Notes under the pieces: model-generated
The model's database searches: none
Seen by the model: only the letters and a program-made list of their open reading frames with translations
Told to the model about the DNA's origin: nothing
DNA from: DASUNP01 sp035249305
Lineage (GTDB): Bacteria; Acidobacteriota; Blastocatellia; UBA7656
Assembly (NCBI GenBank): GCA_035249305.1
Contig: DATFGQ010000034.1
Location: 1-64,000, forward strand
Length of the DNA: 64,000 bases
Direction of reading: 5' to 3'
Shown: positions 1-9,422 of the stretch, piece by piece
Numbering within the stretch: position 1 is the first letter of the stretch
How the letters are laid out: every line of letters begins with the position of its first letter
Made by a program: the position numbers and the translations under genes

Positions 1-849
1 CAGACCTTCAGGCTCTGCGTTACAACCGTCTTATTCGTGCTTGCGCTCGTGGGCGTGGCCTTCCTCCAAGCCTACTCCGACCTCGACACCGAGAAATGGC
101 CGCTCGCAGTCTACACGGAGAAATGGTCGCTTGTGGTCTACATAGTTTTCCTGGGCCTGGCCTATCTCATTTACTGGCGAGCCAGGCGTAATGAACTTCA
201 CACGAAGTATCTCGATTATCGCGCGCTGGCCGAGGGGCTGCGCGTGCAGTTCTTCTGGAGGCTCGCCGGGTTGAAGGACTCTGTCGCCGATCACTACCTG
301 CGAAGGCAGCGCAGCGAGCTGGACTGGATCAGGAAGGCGATACGCGTCTGGACGCTTTTGATAGAGCTCAAGGAAAAGCCGCGCGGCGGGACCGCAAGCG
401 GCTCCGAACCGTTGCGGCTCGTGCTGGGCCAGTGGGTCGAAGCCGAGCGCGGTTACTTCGAGCAGCGTCTGAAGAGTAACGAAAGATACCTCAAGTGGCT
501 GAAGCTCGGAGTCTATGTGTTGTTTGTCGTCTCGCTGTTGCTGAGTTTCATCCAACTGGCTGTGGCGCGCTCGAACCCGCTGATCTTTTCGATGGGGATG
601 CTGCTGGTCGTAGCGGGCTTGATGGCCGCCTACGGCGAGCGGCGCGCGCTGGCCGAGCAGATAAAACAGTACGCGCAGATGGGGACCATATTCGCGCTGG
701 CGGGGCAGGGGCTCAACGCCCTGCTTGACGCGGGCGAGCACGAGCAGGCCCTGGACCTCATAGTAGAGCTCGGCAAAGAGGCGCTGCGCGAAAACGGCGA
801 CTGGGTGCTGCTGCACCGCGAGCGGGACGTAGAGGTCCCCAACCTTTAG
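1..849 (+). CDS. C-terminal part of a 2TM membrane effector-type protein (SLATT/LSDAT-like), 5' cut by window
   Basis: The frame is open from base 1, so the gene starts upstream; 282 residues are visible. Four hydrophobic stretches are seen: at the very start, then a WSLVVYIVF segment, then two near residues 165-200. Between them lies a charged region with the motif DYRALAEGLRVQFFWRLAG and a run around VADHYLRRQRSELDWI. From memory these match the C-terminal 2TM region of bacterial proteins that carry an N-terminal SLOG/LSDAT nucleotide-sensing domain. The N-terminal domain is outside the window, so the sensing role is inference. The next gene, a permease, starts 103 bases later on the same strand. 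A downstream GTG at 37 would shorten the protein but would cut the first membrane segment. Confidence 0.6.
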   Translation, partial: QTFRLCVTTVLFVLALVGVAFLQAYSDLDTEKWPLAVYTEKWSLVVYIVFLGLAYLIYWRARRNELHTKYLDYRALAEGLRVQFFWRLAGLKDSVADHYLRRQRSELDWIRKAIRVWTLLIELKEKPRGGTASGSEPLRLVLGQWVEAERGYFEQRLKSNERYLKWLKLGVYVLFVVSLLLSFIQLAVARSNPLIFSMGMLLVVAGLMAAYGERRALAEQIKQYAQMGTIFALAGQGLNALLDAGEHEQALDLIVELGKEALRENGDWVLLHRERDVEVPNL

Positions 850-952
850 CAGGCCACTACGCGACCCTGAGAGTTGCACCTTCCAGGGCAAAGAGTTAAA
901 CTCCGCCATCAATCGCTACACCAAGACTGCGAGCAGGAGAAAGGGTCTTCCG

Positions 953-2476
953 ATGGCCGCTGAGACAGAAGCAGCACGCCCGACCGGGCGCGATTTCGTC
1001 GAGCTTCATGAAGACGTGTCCGACTCGCCGCTGTGGAACCGCGACCTCGCGCCCACGTCGATTCGGGAGCGCACGTGGACGACATACAACTTTGCGGCGC
1101 TCTGGGTCAGCATGGCGCATTGCATACCGACCTACATGCTAGCCTCGGGCCTGATCAGCGCGGGGATGAACTGGTGGCAAGCGCTCTTGACCATACTTCT
1201 GGGCAACGTAATAGTGTTGATCCCTATTCTGCTCAATTCGCATGCCGGCACAAAGTATGGCATTCCATTTCCCGTCTTCGCCCGCGCCAGCTATGGCACT
1301 ATCGGGTCGAATCTGCCCGCGTTGATGAGGGCGATAGTCGCTTGCGGGTGGTTCGGCATACAGGCATGGATCGGCGGGCAGGCCGTCCACATACTGCTCA
1401 GGTCGTTCATACCGAGCTGGCCAGGGCTGTTAGGCGGGCCGATCACCTGGCCCGGCTTCATAGCGGGTTACACGCCGACCGAGTACATCTCGTTCCTGCT
1501 CTTCTGGGCCTTGAACATCTATATAGTCTATCGCGGCATGGATCTGTTAAGGCGCGTGGAGAATTGGGCCGCGCCCTTCGTGTTAGTCATGGCGTTGATA
1601 CTGATGGCCTGGGCAATATGGAAAGCCGACGGGCTCGGGGTGATTATGGAATCTGAAGGGAAGTTCAACAGCCTTTCGGAATTCCTGCCGGTCTTCATAC
1701 CCTCGCTGACGGCGATGATAGGTTACTGGGCGACCCTCAGCCTGAACATGCCGGACTTTACTCGCTTCGGCCGAAGCCAGCGCGAGCAGATGTTCGGCCA
1801 GGTCGTGGCGCTGCCGACGACCATGACGGTCTTCGCCGCGATGGGCGTGATTATAACCTCTGCGTCGGCGATAATCTTCGGCCGTATCATCTGGGACCCT
1901 GTCATACTCATAGGCGAGTTCAAGCAACCCGTCGTAGTCATTATATCGATGTTCACGGTAGTGGTCGCCACGCTGTCGGTCAACATCGCCGCGAATGTCG
2001 TCTCTCCGGCAAACGATTTTGCTAACGCTTTCCCTCGCCGAATCAATTTTGCGCTGGGCGCGCTGCTGACGGGCATCATAGGGATTCTGATGCAGCCCTG
2101 GCGGCTGCTGGCCGACCCGTCGGGCTACATCTACGTCTGGCTGTTAGGCTACTCCGGCGGGCTGGGGTCGATAGCCGGCGTTTTGATAGCCGATTACTGG
2201 ATCGTGAGGCGCGGGCACCTGGAGATCGCCGACCTGTTCAAGACACGCGGCATCTACAGCTACATGAAAGGCTGGAACTGGAGAGCTGTCATAGCCACCT
2301 TGCTCGGTTGCGCCCTGGCCTGGGGCGGCTTTGTGATACCGGTTCTCAAACCGCTGTATGATTACGCCTGGTTTGTCGGACTGCTGGCGTCAGGGTTAGT
2401 ATATGTGGCTTTAATGAGCATCGCGCCCGCGAAGAAAGCCGAACAGCCTTTGAATGCAGGTCAGGCATCGGACTGA
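953..2476 (+). CDS. NCS1-family nucleobase/hydantoin/allantoin:cation symporter
   Basis: A 507-residue inner-membrane protein with about twelve hydrophobic helices, the usual length for the nucleobase:cation symporter-1 family (Mhp1, PucI, CodB type). Family signatures are clear: DLAPTSIRERTW near residue 31, GWFGIQAW at 132-139 (Trp133 and Gln137 fall where Mhp1 contacts substrate), and SVNIAANVVSPAND at 342-355 with Asn344 and Asn348. It should import a pyrimidine, purine, hydantoin or allantoin with Na+ or H+; the exact substrate cannot be read from sequence. A beta-ureidopropionase-like amidohydrolase and an LLM oxidoreductase of the type often seen with such permeases lie 8 kb away, which favours a pyrimidine/hydantoin role. 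ATG start; no strong Shine-Dalgarno sequence. Confidence 0.9.
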   Translation: MAAETEAARPTGRDFVELHEDVSDSPLWNRDLAPTSIRERTWTTYNFAALWVSMAHCIPTYMLASGLISAGMNWWQALLTILLGNVIVLIPILLNSHAGTKYGIPFPVFARASYGTIGSNLPALMRAIVACGWFGIQAWIGGQAVHILLRSFIPSWPGLLGGPITWPGFIAGYTPTEYISFLLFWALNIYIVYRGMDLLRRVENWAAPFVLVMALILMAWAIWKADGLGVIMESEGKFNSLSEFLPVFIPSLTAMIGYWATLSLNMPDFTRFGRSQREQMFGQVVALPTTMTVFAAMGVIITSASAIIFGRIIWDPVILIGEFKQPVVVIISMFTVVVATLSVNIAANVVSPANDFANAFPRRINFALGALLTGIIGILMQPWRLLADPSGYIYVWLLGYSGGLGSIAGVLIADYWIVRRGHLEIADLFKTRGIYSYMKGWNWRAVIATLLGCALAWGGFVIPVLKPLYDYAWFVGLLASGLVYVALMSIAPAKKAEQPLNAGQASD

Positions 2477-2516
2477 TTTGTCGACCGGGCAGCGGGCATC
2501 GGGACAGTTACCGCAA

Positions 2517-3107
2517 ATGACAGACTCTGATGGGAATAATTCGAAGGGCCCGCCGAATGTGAGCCCGGAGGTCTTCATGGATTTTTTGCGGGTTCTCTCA
2601 CCGGACCCGGAGGAAGCGGGCCGCCGTTATACGAATCTCCAGAGGAGGCTCATAGGCTTCTTCACCCTGAAAGGGCTTTCCGACCCCGTGAACGCCGCCG
2701 ACGAGACCATAGATCGCGCCGCGGTGAAGATTTACGCCGGCGCGGTCGTGCCCGACGTGGAGAAGTACTGCCTGGGCATCGCCCGCAACATCGCCAAGGA
2801 GAGGTCGCGCCTGATCGTGCGCGAGACCCGAGCTTTCCACAAGTTCGTCGAAGACCTCGGCAACTCTTCGGCCGAGCAGGTCGAGAGGATATACAACATA
2901 TTAAAGCCCTGCTTCGAGCAGCTTGCCGCCGACGAGCGGCAACTGCTGCTGGCTTACTGCCATGAGATACGGGGCCGCGCGCGCGCCGAACACCGCCGCA
3001 AGCTTGCCGAGGCGATGAAGATGACCCTGCTGGCGCTCAGGGTCCGGGTGACGCGGCTGCGCAACAGCTTGACCGACTGCGTTCGCAAACGCTCGAACGC
3101 GGTTTGA
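2517..3107 (+). CDS. sigma-70-family (ECF-like) RNA polymerase sigma factor
   Basis: 196 residues from the ATG at 2517. An upstream in-frame ATG at 2454 would overlap the permease gene and adds an unlikely tail. A third option is ATG 2577, which has GGAGG five bases upstream, but that removes the start of a conserved block. The stretch SPDPEEAGRRYTNLQRRLIGFF followed by DPVNAADETIDR is the region 2 signature of an ECF-like family common in Acidobacteria. The C-terminal part (ADERQLLLAYC ... LALRVRVTRLRNSL) fits region 4. It should direct polymerase to a small regulon, held by the membrane protein encoded next. The co-located protease operon is a plausible target, which is inference. Confidence 0.8.
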   Translation: MTDSDGNNSKGPPNVSPEVFMDFLRVLSPDPEEAGRRYTNLQRRLIGFFTLKGLSDPVNAADETIDRAAVKIYAGAVVPDVEKYCLGIARNIAKERSRLIVRETRAFHKFVEDLGNSSAEQVERIYNILKPCFEQLAADERQLLLAYCHEIRGRARAEHRRKLAEAMKMTLLALRVRVTRLRNSLTDCVRKRSNAV

Positions 3108-3217
3108 GATCGCCATTTTTTTATGTAACAAACCCGACATTAGGGGCATCTCTATTATAAGGGCGTCTGTGGAAACGGTTTTTGGCGGCTCTTGAATGTC
3201 CTGGTTGCGATAAATAA

Positions 3218-3982
3218 ATGACTGACGAAGAGATAATAGCTTACCTGCTTGAAGAACTGCCCGAGGAGGACCTGGAGCGGTTCGAGGACGAGTGTTTCGC
3301 CCAGCAGAGCTGGCCGGATCAGATCGGGCTGGTTGAAGAGGATTTGATAGACGCCTACTTGCGCAACGAGCTCTCGGCAGAAAGGCGGCGGCGCTTCGAA
3401 ACAAACTACCTGACCACGGAAGCCAGGCAAGAGCGCGTCGTTATGGCGGCCGCGCTCTTGCGACATGTGGACGAGCACAACGCCGCGCCCAAGGACGCCG
3501 ACGCGCCTGAGCCGACGCCGACGTGGGCCGAGCGCTTCCGCGCCTTCTGGGCCAGCCCCACCTTCCGCGTAGCCACTTCGGTCGCCGTTGTAGCTTTTAT
3601 AGCTGCCGTCGTGTGGCTCCTCATTTTACCCCCGCCGTCGCCCGGAACCCCGGTCGCTCTCACTCTGTCAATCACAAACGTCAACCGCGCCGAAGGGGCC
3701 GACGCCAGTAAAATAAAACTCCCGCCCGACGCAGGCGCGCTGGAAGTCACATTAACGCTGCCCCAGCCTTCGCCCCAGGCCGCGCGCTACCGCGTCGTTC
3801 TAGAAGATAATAACGGGAATAGTATGCCGGTGGAGGTCAAAGCGGCGGACGCCCAGGCGGTGCTTGCGGTGATCCCGGCCGACCGTCTCGCCCGCGGGCC
3901 GTATGCTTTAAAACTCTTCGCCGTGAGGGCCGACGGCTCCGAGCAACGCGTCAGCGGCAGCTACCTCTTCACGGTCGAGTAG
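3218..3982 (+). CDS. single-pass membrane anti-sigma-like protein
   Basis: 254 residues: an acidic N-terminal half starting MTDEEIIAYLLEELPEEDLE, one membrane helix at about 117-137, then a beta-rich C-terminal domain of about 110 residues on the far side. This layout, and its place 110 bases after a sigma factor gene, matches the anti-sigma-type proteins that accompany these sigma factors. The N-terminal domain lacks a clear HxxxCxxC zinc motif, so it is not a classical ZAS anti-sigma factor. The inferred job is to hold the sigma factor at the membrane and release it on an envelope signal. Its stop codon directly abuts the stop codon of the convergent CHAT gene (TAG then CTA), leaving no room for a terminator. 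Confidence 0.7.
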   Translation: MTDEEIIAYLLEELPEEDLERFEDECFAQQSWPDQIGLVEEDLIDAYLRNELSAERRRRFETNYLTTEARQERVVMAAALLRHVDEHNAAPKDADAPEPTPTWAERFRAFWASPTFRVATSVAVVAFIAAVVWLLILPPPSPGTPVALTLSITNVNRAEGADASKIKLPPDAGALEVTLTLPQPSPQAARYRVVLEDNNGNSMPVEVKAADAQAVLAVIPADRLARGPYALKLFAVRADGSEQRVSGSYLFTVE

Positions 3983-6900
3983 CTATCTGCTCTCCGCCGG
4001 CGTCAGCACTCTGCGGCGGCTATACCAGAAGGCGACGCCCATCATCAATATCAATGCCGCGCCGATCATTATCTTCCACCCCAGTCCTGACGAGGCGGGC
4101 TTGATGACCTGGCGGTACTCGCCCTGCAACGTAAAGCCCGCCCAGTAGTAAGGCTCCTGCCACTCGGGCCTTTGCCGTATGCTGTTCTGCGCCGCGCGCA
4201 AAGCGTCGGCCGGGGTCATCTCCTTTTGCAGCATGTTGGTGTAAAACTGCCGCATCAGCTCGGCCGTCGCCTCGTCGTCGACCTTCCACAGGCTGGCGAC
4301 TACGCTCGACGCGCCCGCGTACATAAAGCCTCGCGTGAGGCCGAGCAACCCTTCGCCGCGCACGTCTTTGCCGAGCGCCGTCTGGCACGCGCTCAAGACC
4401 ACAAGGTCGACGGGCGCTCGCAAACCATAGATGTCTTCGAGCCCTACGAAGCCGTTCTGCGCCTGCCCTTCGCGGTTGACCGTCGACAGCACCAGGCCGG
4501 AATTCTCGGGCCGGCGCGGGTCGAGCAACCCATGCGTGGCGAAATGGAGGATCGCGTAATCGGTCAGGTCTGTGCTGAGCAACTGCTCGCGCGAGGCGGT
4601 GAAGCCCGAGGCCATGAAACTCTCGCCGCTCGAAGCCGCCTTGCTCAGGTTGGCTAACTCTTGTTTGGCGTAAAAGAGCGGCTTGATGACCGATGGGTCG
4701 AAAGAGTCTTTGTTAAGCTCTATGTCGCGCAGAGCATGTTGCAAAGGCGAAGCCTCCATCGCAAGCAGGCCGTCCGACTGCTCGCCAGATGCTTTGCGCT
4801 GCGCGTAGTTCGTCTCAAAGATGGGGTCGCCGAAAGCCGCCAGGACCTTTGCGGGCTGCCGCCGCGCCGCCTCTTTGCGCAACTCCCCGAGGATGGTGGC
4901 CGAAGGCGAGGTGACGATCTCGTAATTGGCGACCATAGGCTCGCTTGCCGCCCCCGGCGTCGGCAGGACTTGAAAGGGGATGTAGTGGAGCGTGGCGTCG
5001 CCTACGACTATGATGCGACGTTTGGTCAATTCCTGGGCGACGGGCGACAGAACCTTCCTGGCGAACTCCTCGATGGCCGCGGTCAGCTCTTTGGCGGTGT
5101 CGGGTGAGGGCGGGGCGGCCAACAGCTTATAGGCTCTCTGCGCCGCCTCGTTGATCTCGGCGCGCGCGGGCAATTCATAGCTCTTGATGTGGTCGCGCGT
5201 CACGGCCCAGACGTAGCTCTTGTCCGAGCCGAGGCTGTACTCTAAAAGCAAAGTCTGGTCGTCGGCGATGACTTGCTCCTGGATCTGTTGCAGGCCCCAG
5301 CCGGCGGGCCTGGTCATCCGCTCGTAAGACGGGTAGCGCGCCCGTATAGTCTCGCTGACCTCTTTGTACTGCGACTGCAACTCGGCCATCCGTGCGTCTA
5401 ACCGGGCCAGCTCTTCCGGCGTGTACGACCTGCCGAGCAGCGCCACTTTAAAATCTTCCTTGACCTTGAGCTCTTGCCTGAGCGACTTTTCACGCTCGGC
5501 AAGCTCCGGGTCCAGACCTTCGATGAGGCTGGTCTGCGTGGCTCGCAACAGCTCGGCCAGAGAACGCGCCCGCGCGACTTCGCTGGTCTCGAAAGCGCGC
5601 ACGACTAAACCCTGCTCGGAGCCCTTCGCCGATCGACGCATCAGGCAGTCCACGTATTTCTCGTAACGGTCGTAGACGGTGGCCGAGAAGGCCGCCATCA
5701 GGTCGCTGCTCGTCGAAGCGCGGCGAATCTCTTCGGTGACCTCTATTGACTCGCGCAGATAACCTTCCGCCAGGTCGAGATTATTCTGCTTCAGCTCTAA
5801 GCCGCCTAGCGCGTAAAGCGCGGCCGACTGGTTGATCTGGTCGGAGAGGGTGCGGAAAGTCTTCAGCGCGTCCTGGTAATACGCCCTTGCCTGCTCGACC
5901 TTCCCTTGCTGCTGGTACACCTGCCCCACCAGGGCGCGCGTGCGCGCTACTTCCATAGGGCATGAGAGGCGCGTGTACAACTCAATGGCGACCTCGAAAT
6001 GGCGTAGGGCTTCGGCCTCGTTGCTGATCGCATTGAAGGTCCGTCCCAGGTAATCGTTGCAGAGCGCCGCGGTCTTGACCGCCTTGATGGGCTCGGATTC
6101 TGCGAGCGCCTGCTGCAAATAGGTCTGGGCTTCCGCGTAGTTGCCTAAGGAGTAGTGGCACATCCCTATGTTGAGAACCGCCCCGACTACGCCGTACCGG
6201 CTCTCGGCCCGGCGGTAGTCTTCCATCCCTTCAAAGAATTTGGCGAGTGCGATCTCGGGCATGCCGGTTTGCATAAAGGCATAAGCCAGGCCCATGTGAA
6301 TCTGTCCCATCTTGTAGGGCTCGGCCTCCCCGTCGATGAGGTTCTGCGCTTGCGAGAGAAAATCAAAGACCTGTTGCCAGGCCCCCTTGCGGTACTCAAT
6401 AAACCCCAGGATGATCAGCGAATCGGCCTGCCCGATGGCAAAATCAAGCTCGCGCCAGATACTCAAAGCCGTCTGGTGGCTTCGCGTCGATTCGGGCAGA
6501 TTATCATTGGCCAGTTGGTAATTACCTAAAACCGCATACGCCTCTGCGATACCCCACTTGTCGTCGATCGACCGCCACAGCTCCAGGGCCTCCTGCGCCG
6601 TCGCGGCCGCTAAAGCATGATTGCCGTAGTTCTGGCAATCGCTGAGCGTCAGTAAAGCCCGAGCCTTGCCCGCGACGTAGCCTTGCTGTTCGCTCAACGC
6701 CTTAGCTTGTTGGATGAAGGTCTGCACTTCGTCGCACTTGCTCAATCGCTGGTAGACCGACGCTAACCCGTTCAGGCTGTCGACCTGTATTACCGGGTCG
6801 GGCGTCTGATTGAGTATGGCCAGCGCTTCCTGGTAAGTGGCTATAGCATCCTGTGACTGGTTCAACCTCAGTTGAAGGCGGCCCGCGCGATTAAGGAAGC

Positions 6901-7102
6901 GGGCCGCCTGCAACGATTCGCCGGCATCGCGCGCCTGGCGGGCGGCGGCCAGAAGCGTCGCCAAAGAGCGCTCTCTTTCTTCCCTCGTCGTCACGCGCTC
7001 GTCGTTTTCGCGATTCAGAACATCTTCGTCCTGCGCCCGCGGAGCCGCGGCAGGTAACAACAGGCAGAGCGTCAACAGCAGTATGAGGCGTCGCTTAATC
7101 AT
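3983..7102 (-). CDS. secreted TPR-CHAT protease with C-terminal membrane anchor
   Basis: 1039 residues. A signal peptide (MIKRRLILLLTLCLLLPAAA) is followed by about ten TPR repeats (roughly 45-480), a linker rich in charged helices, and a CHAT (caspase HetF associated with TPRs) domain at about 690-1000. The catalytic dyad is present: His857 in LHFATHG and Cys906 in LSACQTALG. A final hydrophobic helix (about 1007-1027) followed by RRR should anchor the protein. CHAT domains are caspase-fold cysteine proteases, and the TPRs probably bind partners. The gene follows the C11 protease gene by only six bases, with a weak AAGG upstream of ATG, so the two are probably co-transcribed and translationally linked. 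Target and trigger are unknown. Confidence 0.88.
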   Translation of the reverse strand: MIKRRLILLLTLCLLLPAAAPRAQDEDVLNRENDERVTTREERERSLATLLAAARQARDAGESLQAARFLNRAGRLQLRLNQSQDAIATYQEALAILNQTPDPVIQVDSLNGLASVYQRLSKCDEVQTFIQQAKALSEQQGYVAGKARALLTLSDCQNYGNHALAAATAQEALELWRSIDDKWGIAEAYAVLGNYQLANDNLPESTRSHQTALSIWRELDFAIGQADSLIILGFIEYRKGAWQQVFDFLSQAQNLIDGEAEPYKMGQIHMGLAYAFMQTGMPEIALAKFFEGMEDYRRAESRYGVVGAVLNIGMCHYSLGNYAEAQTYLQQALAESEPIKAVKTAALCNDYLGRTFNAISNEAEALRHFEVAIELYTRLSCPMEVARTRALVGQVYQQQGKVEQARAYYQDALKTFRTLSDQINQSAALYALGGLELKQNNLDLAEGYLRESIEVTEEIRRASTSSDLMAAFSATVYDRYEKYVDCLMRRSAKGSEQGLVVRAFETSEVARARSLAELLRATQTSLIEGLDPELAEREKSLRQELKVKEDFKVALLGRSYTPEELARLDARMAELQSQYKEVSETIRARYPSYERMTRPAGWGLQQIQEQVIADDQTLLLEYSLGSDKSYVWAVTRDHIKSYELPARAEINEAAQRAYKLLAAPPSPDTAKELTAAIEEFARKVLSPVAQELTKRRIIVVGDATLHYIPFQVLPTPGAASEPMVANYEIVTSPSATILGELRKEAARRQPAKVLAAFGDPIFETNYAQRKASGEQSDGLLAMEASPLQHALRDIELNKDSFDPSVIKPLFYAKQELANLSKAASSGESFMASGFTASREQLLSTDLTDYAILHFATHGLLDPRRPENSGLVLSTVNREGQAQNGFVGLEDIYGLRAPVDLVVLSACQTALGKDVRGEGLLGLTRGFMYAGASSVVASLWKVDDEATAELMRQFYTNMLQKEMTPADALRAAQNSIRQRPEWQEPYYWAGFTLQGEYRQVIKPASSGLGWKIMIGAALILMMGVAFWYSRRRVLTPAESR

Positions 7103-7108
7103 ATGGCC

Positions 7109-8926
7109 TTAATCCTCAGTGACTCCCTTTAGAGCCTCTTCGGTTGCCGCGAAAAGCGGCAGGTTTCTCTTTGTCTTGCCATTCACCTGTCGCTCTTCGT
7201 CTTTCGGGAAGTTCTTGAGCGAAGGACAGGCGCAATCCGCCCCTTGTCCCGGGTCTATTTTCAGTTGAGGAAACACTCTGTCTGTTTTGGCCTGCGGGGC
7301 GAATACAAACTCCTGGCTGGCCTCCTTGAAAACATCTGATCTGCCCTTAGGATCTACGAGGGGTAGGCGCTCGGTGTTGTCCAGGTAGGCTGTCAGGAAA
7401 CTGAACCAGGAGTCTGTGCCTAAGTCCTCGGTGAACTTGTATTTCTCGTATCGTTGCAAAACACCTTCCTGCACCTCCCCATCTTTTTTGGCTTCCGCCT
7501 CCTTGTCATCAGCCTTGCCGGGTGTAGTCTCAATCGGCTTTGACCAGGGGAAATAGATCGACAGGCCGTGAGAATACTGGAACTCCCATCCGAAGTTTTC
7601 CGAATGTATTATGAGCGATTTAAACCGCTCATACATCTCATCGTCCGTTGATTCCTTTTTTATATCGTCGTCCGTTAATTCCTTTTTCTTGGCCGGCTTC
7701 AGCTTGTCCATCACTTTGGCGCAAGCCCCGTGGATGTCTCCCAACTCGTACTCCGGGTTGACCTTCGGGTCGCACCTTTCGCTCAGAAGCTGGCAAAAAT
7801 CAAAGAGGTCTGTGTAACTCTCCGCCCAGTAGCTTTGCGACTCCAGGTGGGCCAACTGAACCAGGTCTCTTATACGTTTCCCGCGCGGCGTAGGCTGTGA
7901 GCCGTCCTTGGGGCGAGATTGCAATATCCCTTCCCTGAGAATAACCACCAGATTCTTGATCAAGGTGGTGAGGCCCTCGGGGCCATCATATTTTTCCTCA
8001 TCGAGGCTACACAGGGTCAGGTCATGAGAGTAGCCCGCATCGGAACCGTCTCTGGTGCTGAATAAGGTCCTGAAGTAGAGAGACTCGATCAACCGCAAGA
8101 TCTTCGGATCGCTCTGTTCCCCGCCCCTTTTCCTCACCCCTGGCTTCGCGGGTTTTTCATCATCTGCGAAGGTAAAGCTCCTTTTCAGTATCTGGCGATA
8201 GTGCCAATCGCCGGCGAACGACGGACCTTGGGACGCCATCATGAAATTAGCTGAGCCTTTCAGCTCGTAGGCAACTTCAATGCCGCTCATCGAGCAGCTA
8301 TGCAGGCCCACCAGCTCTAAAGCGCCCCCCCCTTTCTGCTCTTTCACCTTGTCAGCAAAATCATGCAGGATCACCCCGAGCTCATTAAGCGTGATGGCGC
8401 TGATGGGATTGTCATCGGGCAAAAAGGTATCGTTGCCGACTATCATGCCGTGTCCGACGAGAAACAGAATGTAACGTCTTGCCGTGTGCTGCTCGCGACA
8501 GAAGGTAAGAAAGGACTTCAGCGCCTCCTCGGCTTCCAATTCTCTTTCGCCTAGTAACATCTGGCGAAGCAGCTTCTCTGTCTCTGCGTCGCCAGGCAAA
8601 TCAATCATGTCAGCCGTGACGATGTCATCTCTCAGGGTGCGGACGAACGAATCTCTCCCGTCGCCTATCTCAGACTCGGGCTTCGTTTCGGTTCTTTTCC
8701 GCGCCGCCGCCTTCCGCTCCTTTATCCGCTCCTTCTTCCGCTTCTGGTTGACATCGTAAATTCTCGTCGGCACCCCCGGCGCATTTGAGTCGAAGTAGAC
8801 GAGGACATCGGTACTTTTCTGAAAGCCGGCATCTTTGATGTGTTTGAGCTGATGAACCACATAGGGGGCAAGCGGGTTGTCGCCTGCGAAAAAGAACATA
8901 ATCGTCCATTCTTTCGTTACGGCCAT
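7109..8926 (-). CDS. clostripain-like (C11 family) cysteine protease
   Basis: 605 residues with no signal peptide. The caspase-like fold of clan CD is shown by the early strand WTIMFFFAGDNPLAPYV, a second strand VLVYFDSN, His159 in LVGHGMIVG and Cys211 in GLHSCSMSG, the expected His/Cys dyad of clostripain-family C11 peptidases. C11 enzymes usually cleave after Arg or Lys and are activated by self-cleavage; here a basic stretch (about 61-80) before the catalytic core is a possible processing site. The C-terminal 300 residues are not recognised. A clear AAGGAGAG lies upstream of the ATG. The gene leads a two-gene operon with the TPR-CHAT protease. It looks less GC-rich than its neighbours, which may mean transfer. 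Confidence 0.82.
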   Translation of the reverse strand: MAVTKEWTIMFFFAGDNPLAPYVVHQLKHIKDAGFQKSTDVLVYFDSNAPGVPTRIYDVNQKRKKERIKERKAAARKRTETKPESEIGDGRDSFVRTLRDDIVTADMIDLPGDAETEKLLRQMLLGERELEAEEALKSFLTFCREQHTARRYILFLVGHGMIVGNDTFLPDDNPISAITLNELGVILHDFADKVKEQKGGGALELVGLHSCSMSGIEVAYELKGSANFMMASQGPSFAGDWHYRQILKRSFTFADDEKPAKPGVRKRGGEQSDPKILRLIESLYFRTLFSTRDGSDAGYSHDLTLCSLDEEKYDGPEGLTTLIKNLVVILREGILQSRPKDGSQPTPRGKRIRDLVQLAHLESQSYWAESYTDLFDFCQLLSERCDPKVNPEYELGDIHGACAKVMDKLKPAKKKELTDDDIKKESTDDEMYERFKSLIIHSENFGWEFQYSHGLSIYFPWSKPIETTPGKADDKEAEAKKDGEVQEGVLQRYEKYKFTEDLGTDSWFSFLTAYLDNTERLPLVDPKGRSDVFKEASQEFVFAPQAKTDRVFPQLKIDPGQGADCACPSLKNFPKDEERQVNGKTKRNLPLFAATEEALKGVTED

Positions 8927-9422
8927 GTTCAGTCACTCTCCTTTTCTGTAAGGATGCGGTTAGAGTCAAAAAACCGTTTCAGCGGGGGGCCGGACCAACC
9001 CCCCGAGAAACTCAACATTCACTCTTAATGTCTCGCGGCAACGATTTGTTTCGGATAGGTAGATGACAGTTCCGCCCCGCTTCGGCAAAACGAGTCAAGC
9101 TCATCCGTTCTCACCGGCCATTCAAGAGGCTGCGAAGGTCACAGGGCCGCGGCGGCTCGCCGCCTTAGTACGCGTTGCTTGCTGACGTGAGATACTTCCC
9201 GTTGGCCGCCAAGGATACTAATCCGAGGGAGCGTTTGTTGCAAGCAGTTCGACGATAATCTAATAATACTTACCGCACTCGACAACGGGCGCTTGTTTAC
9301 GACCGCGCGGACGTGGTAGATAGCCGGTTGGCCGTTGAAGCATTGCGGGCTAAAGTATATTCTATGCAGGGTCAGTTCATTATATAAGACGGGTGATTCA
9401 GTTGTTGAAATCGAGAGTAAAA
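8927..9422. other. divergent intergenic region, no gene seen
   Basis: About 500 bases between the C11 protease (minus strand) and the HEAT/TonB gene (plus strand). It must hold both promoters, but no convincing -35/-10 pair was found; a TATATA run near 9380 is a possible -10 for the plus-strand gene. Short GC-rich hairpins occur, such as GGCGGCTCGCCGCC near 9151. Open frames here are short and show no protein-like pattern. Confidence 0.5.

Noticed and set aside
31..912. Long minus-strand open frame opposite the first gene
   Set aside because: It mirrors the codon pattern of the plus-strand membrane protein, has no ribosome site and no protein-like motif.
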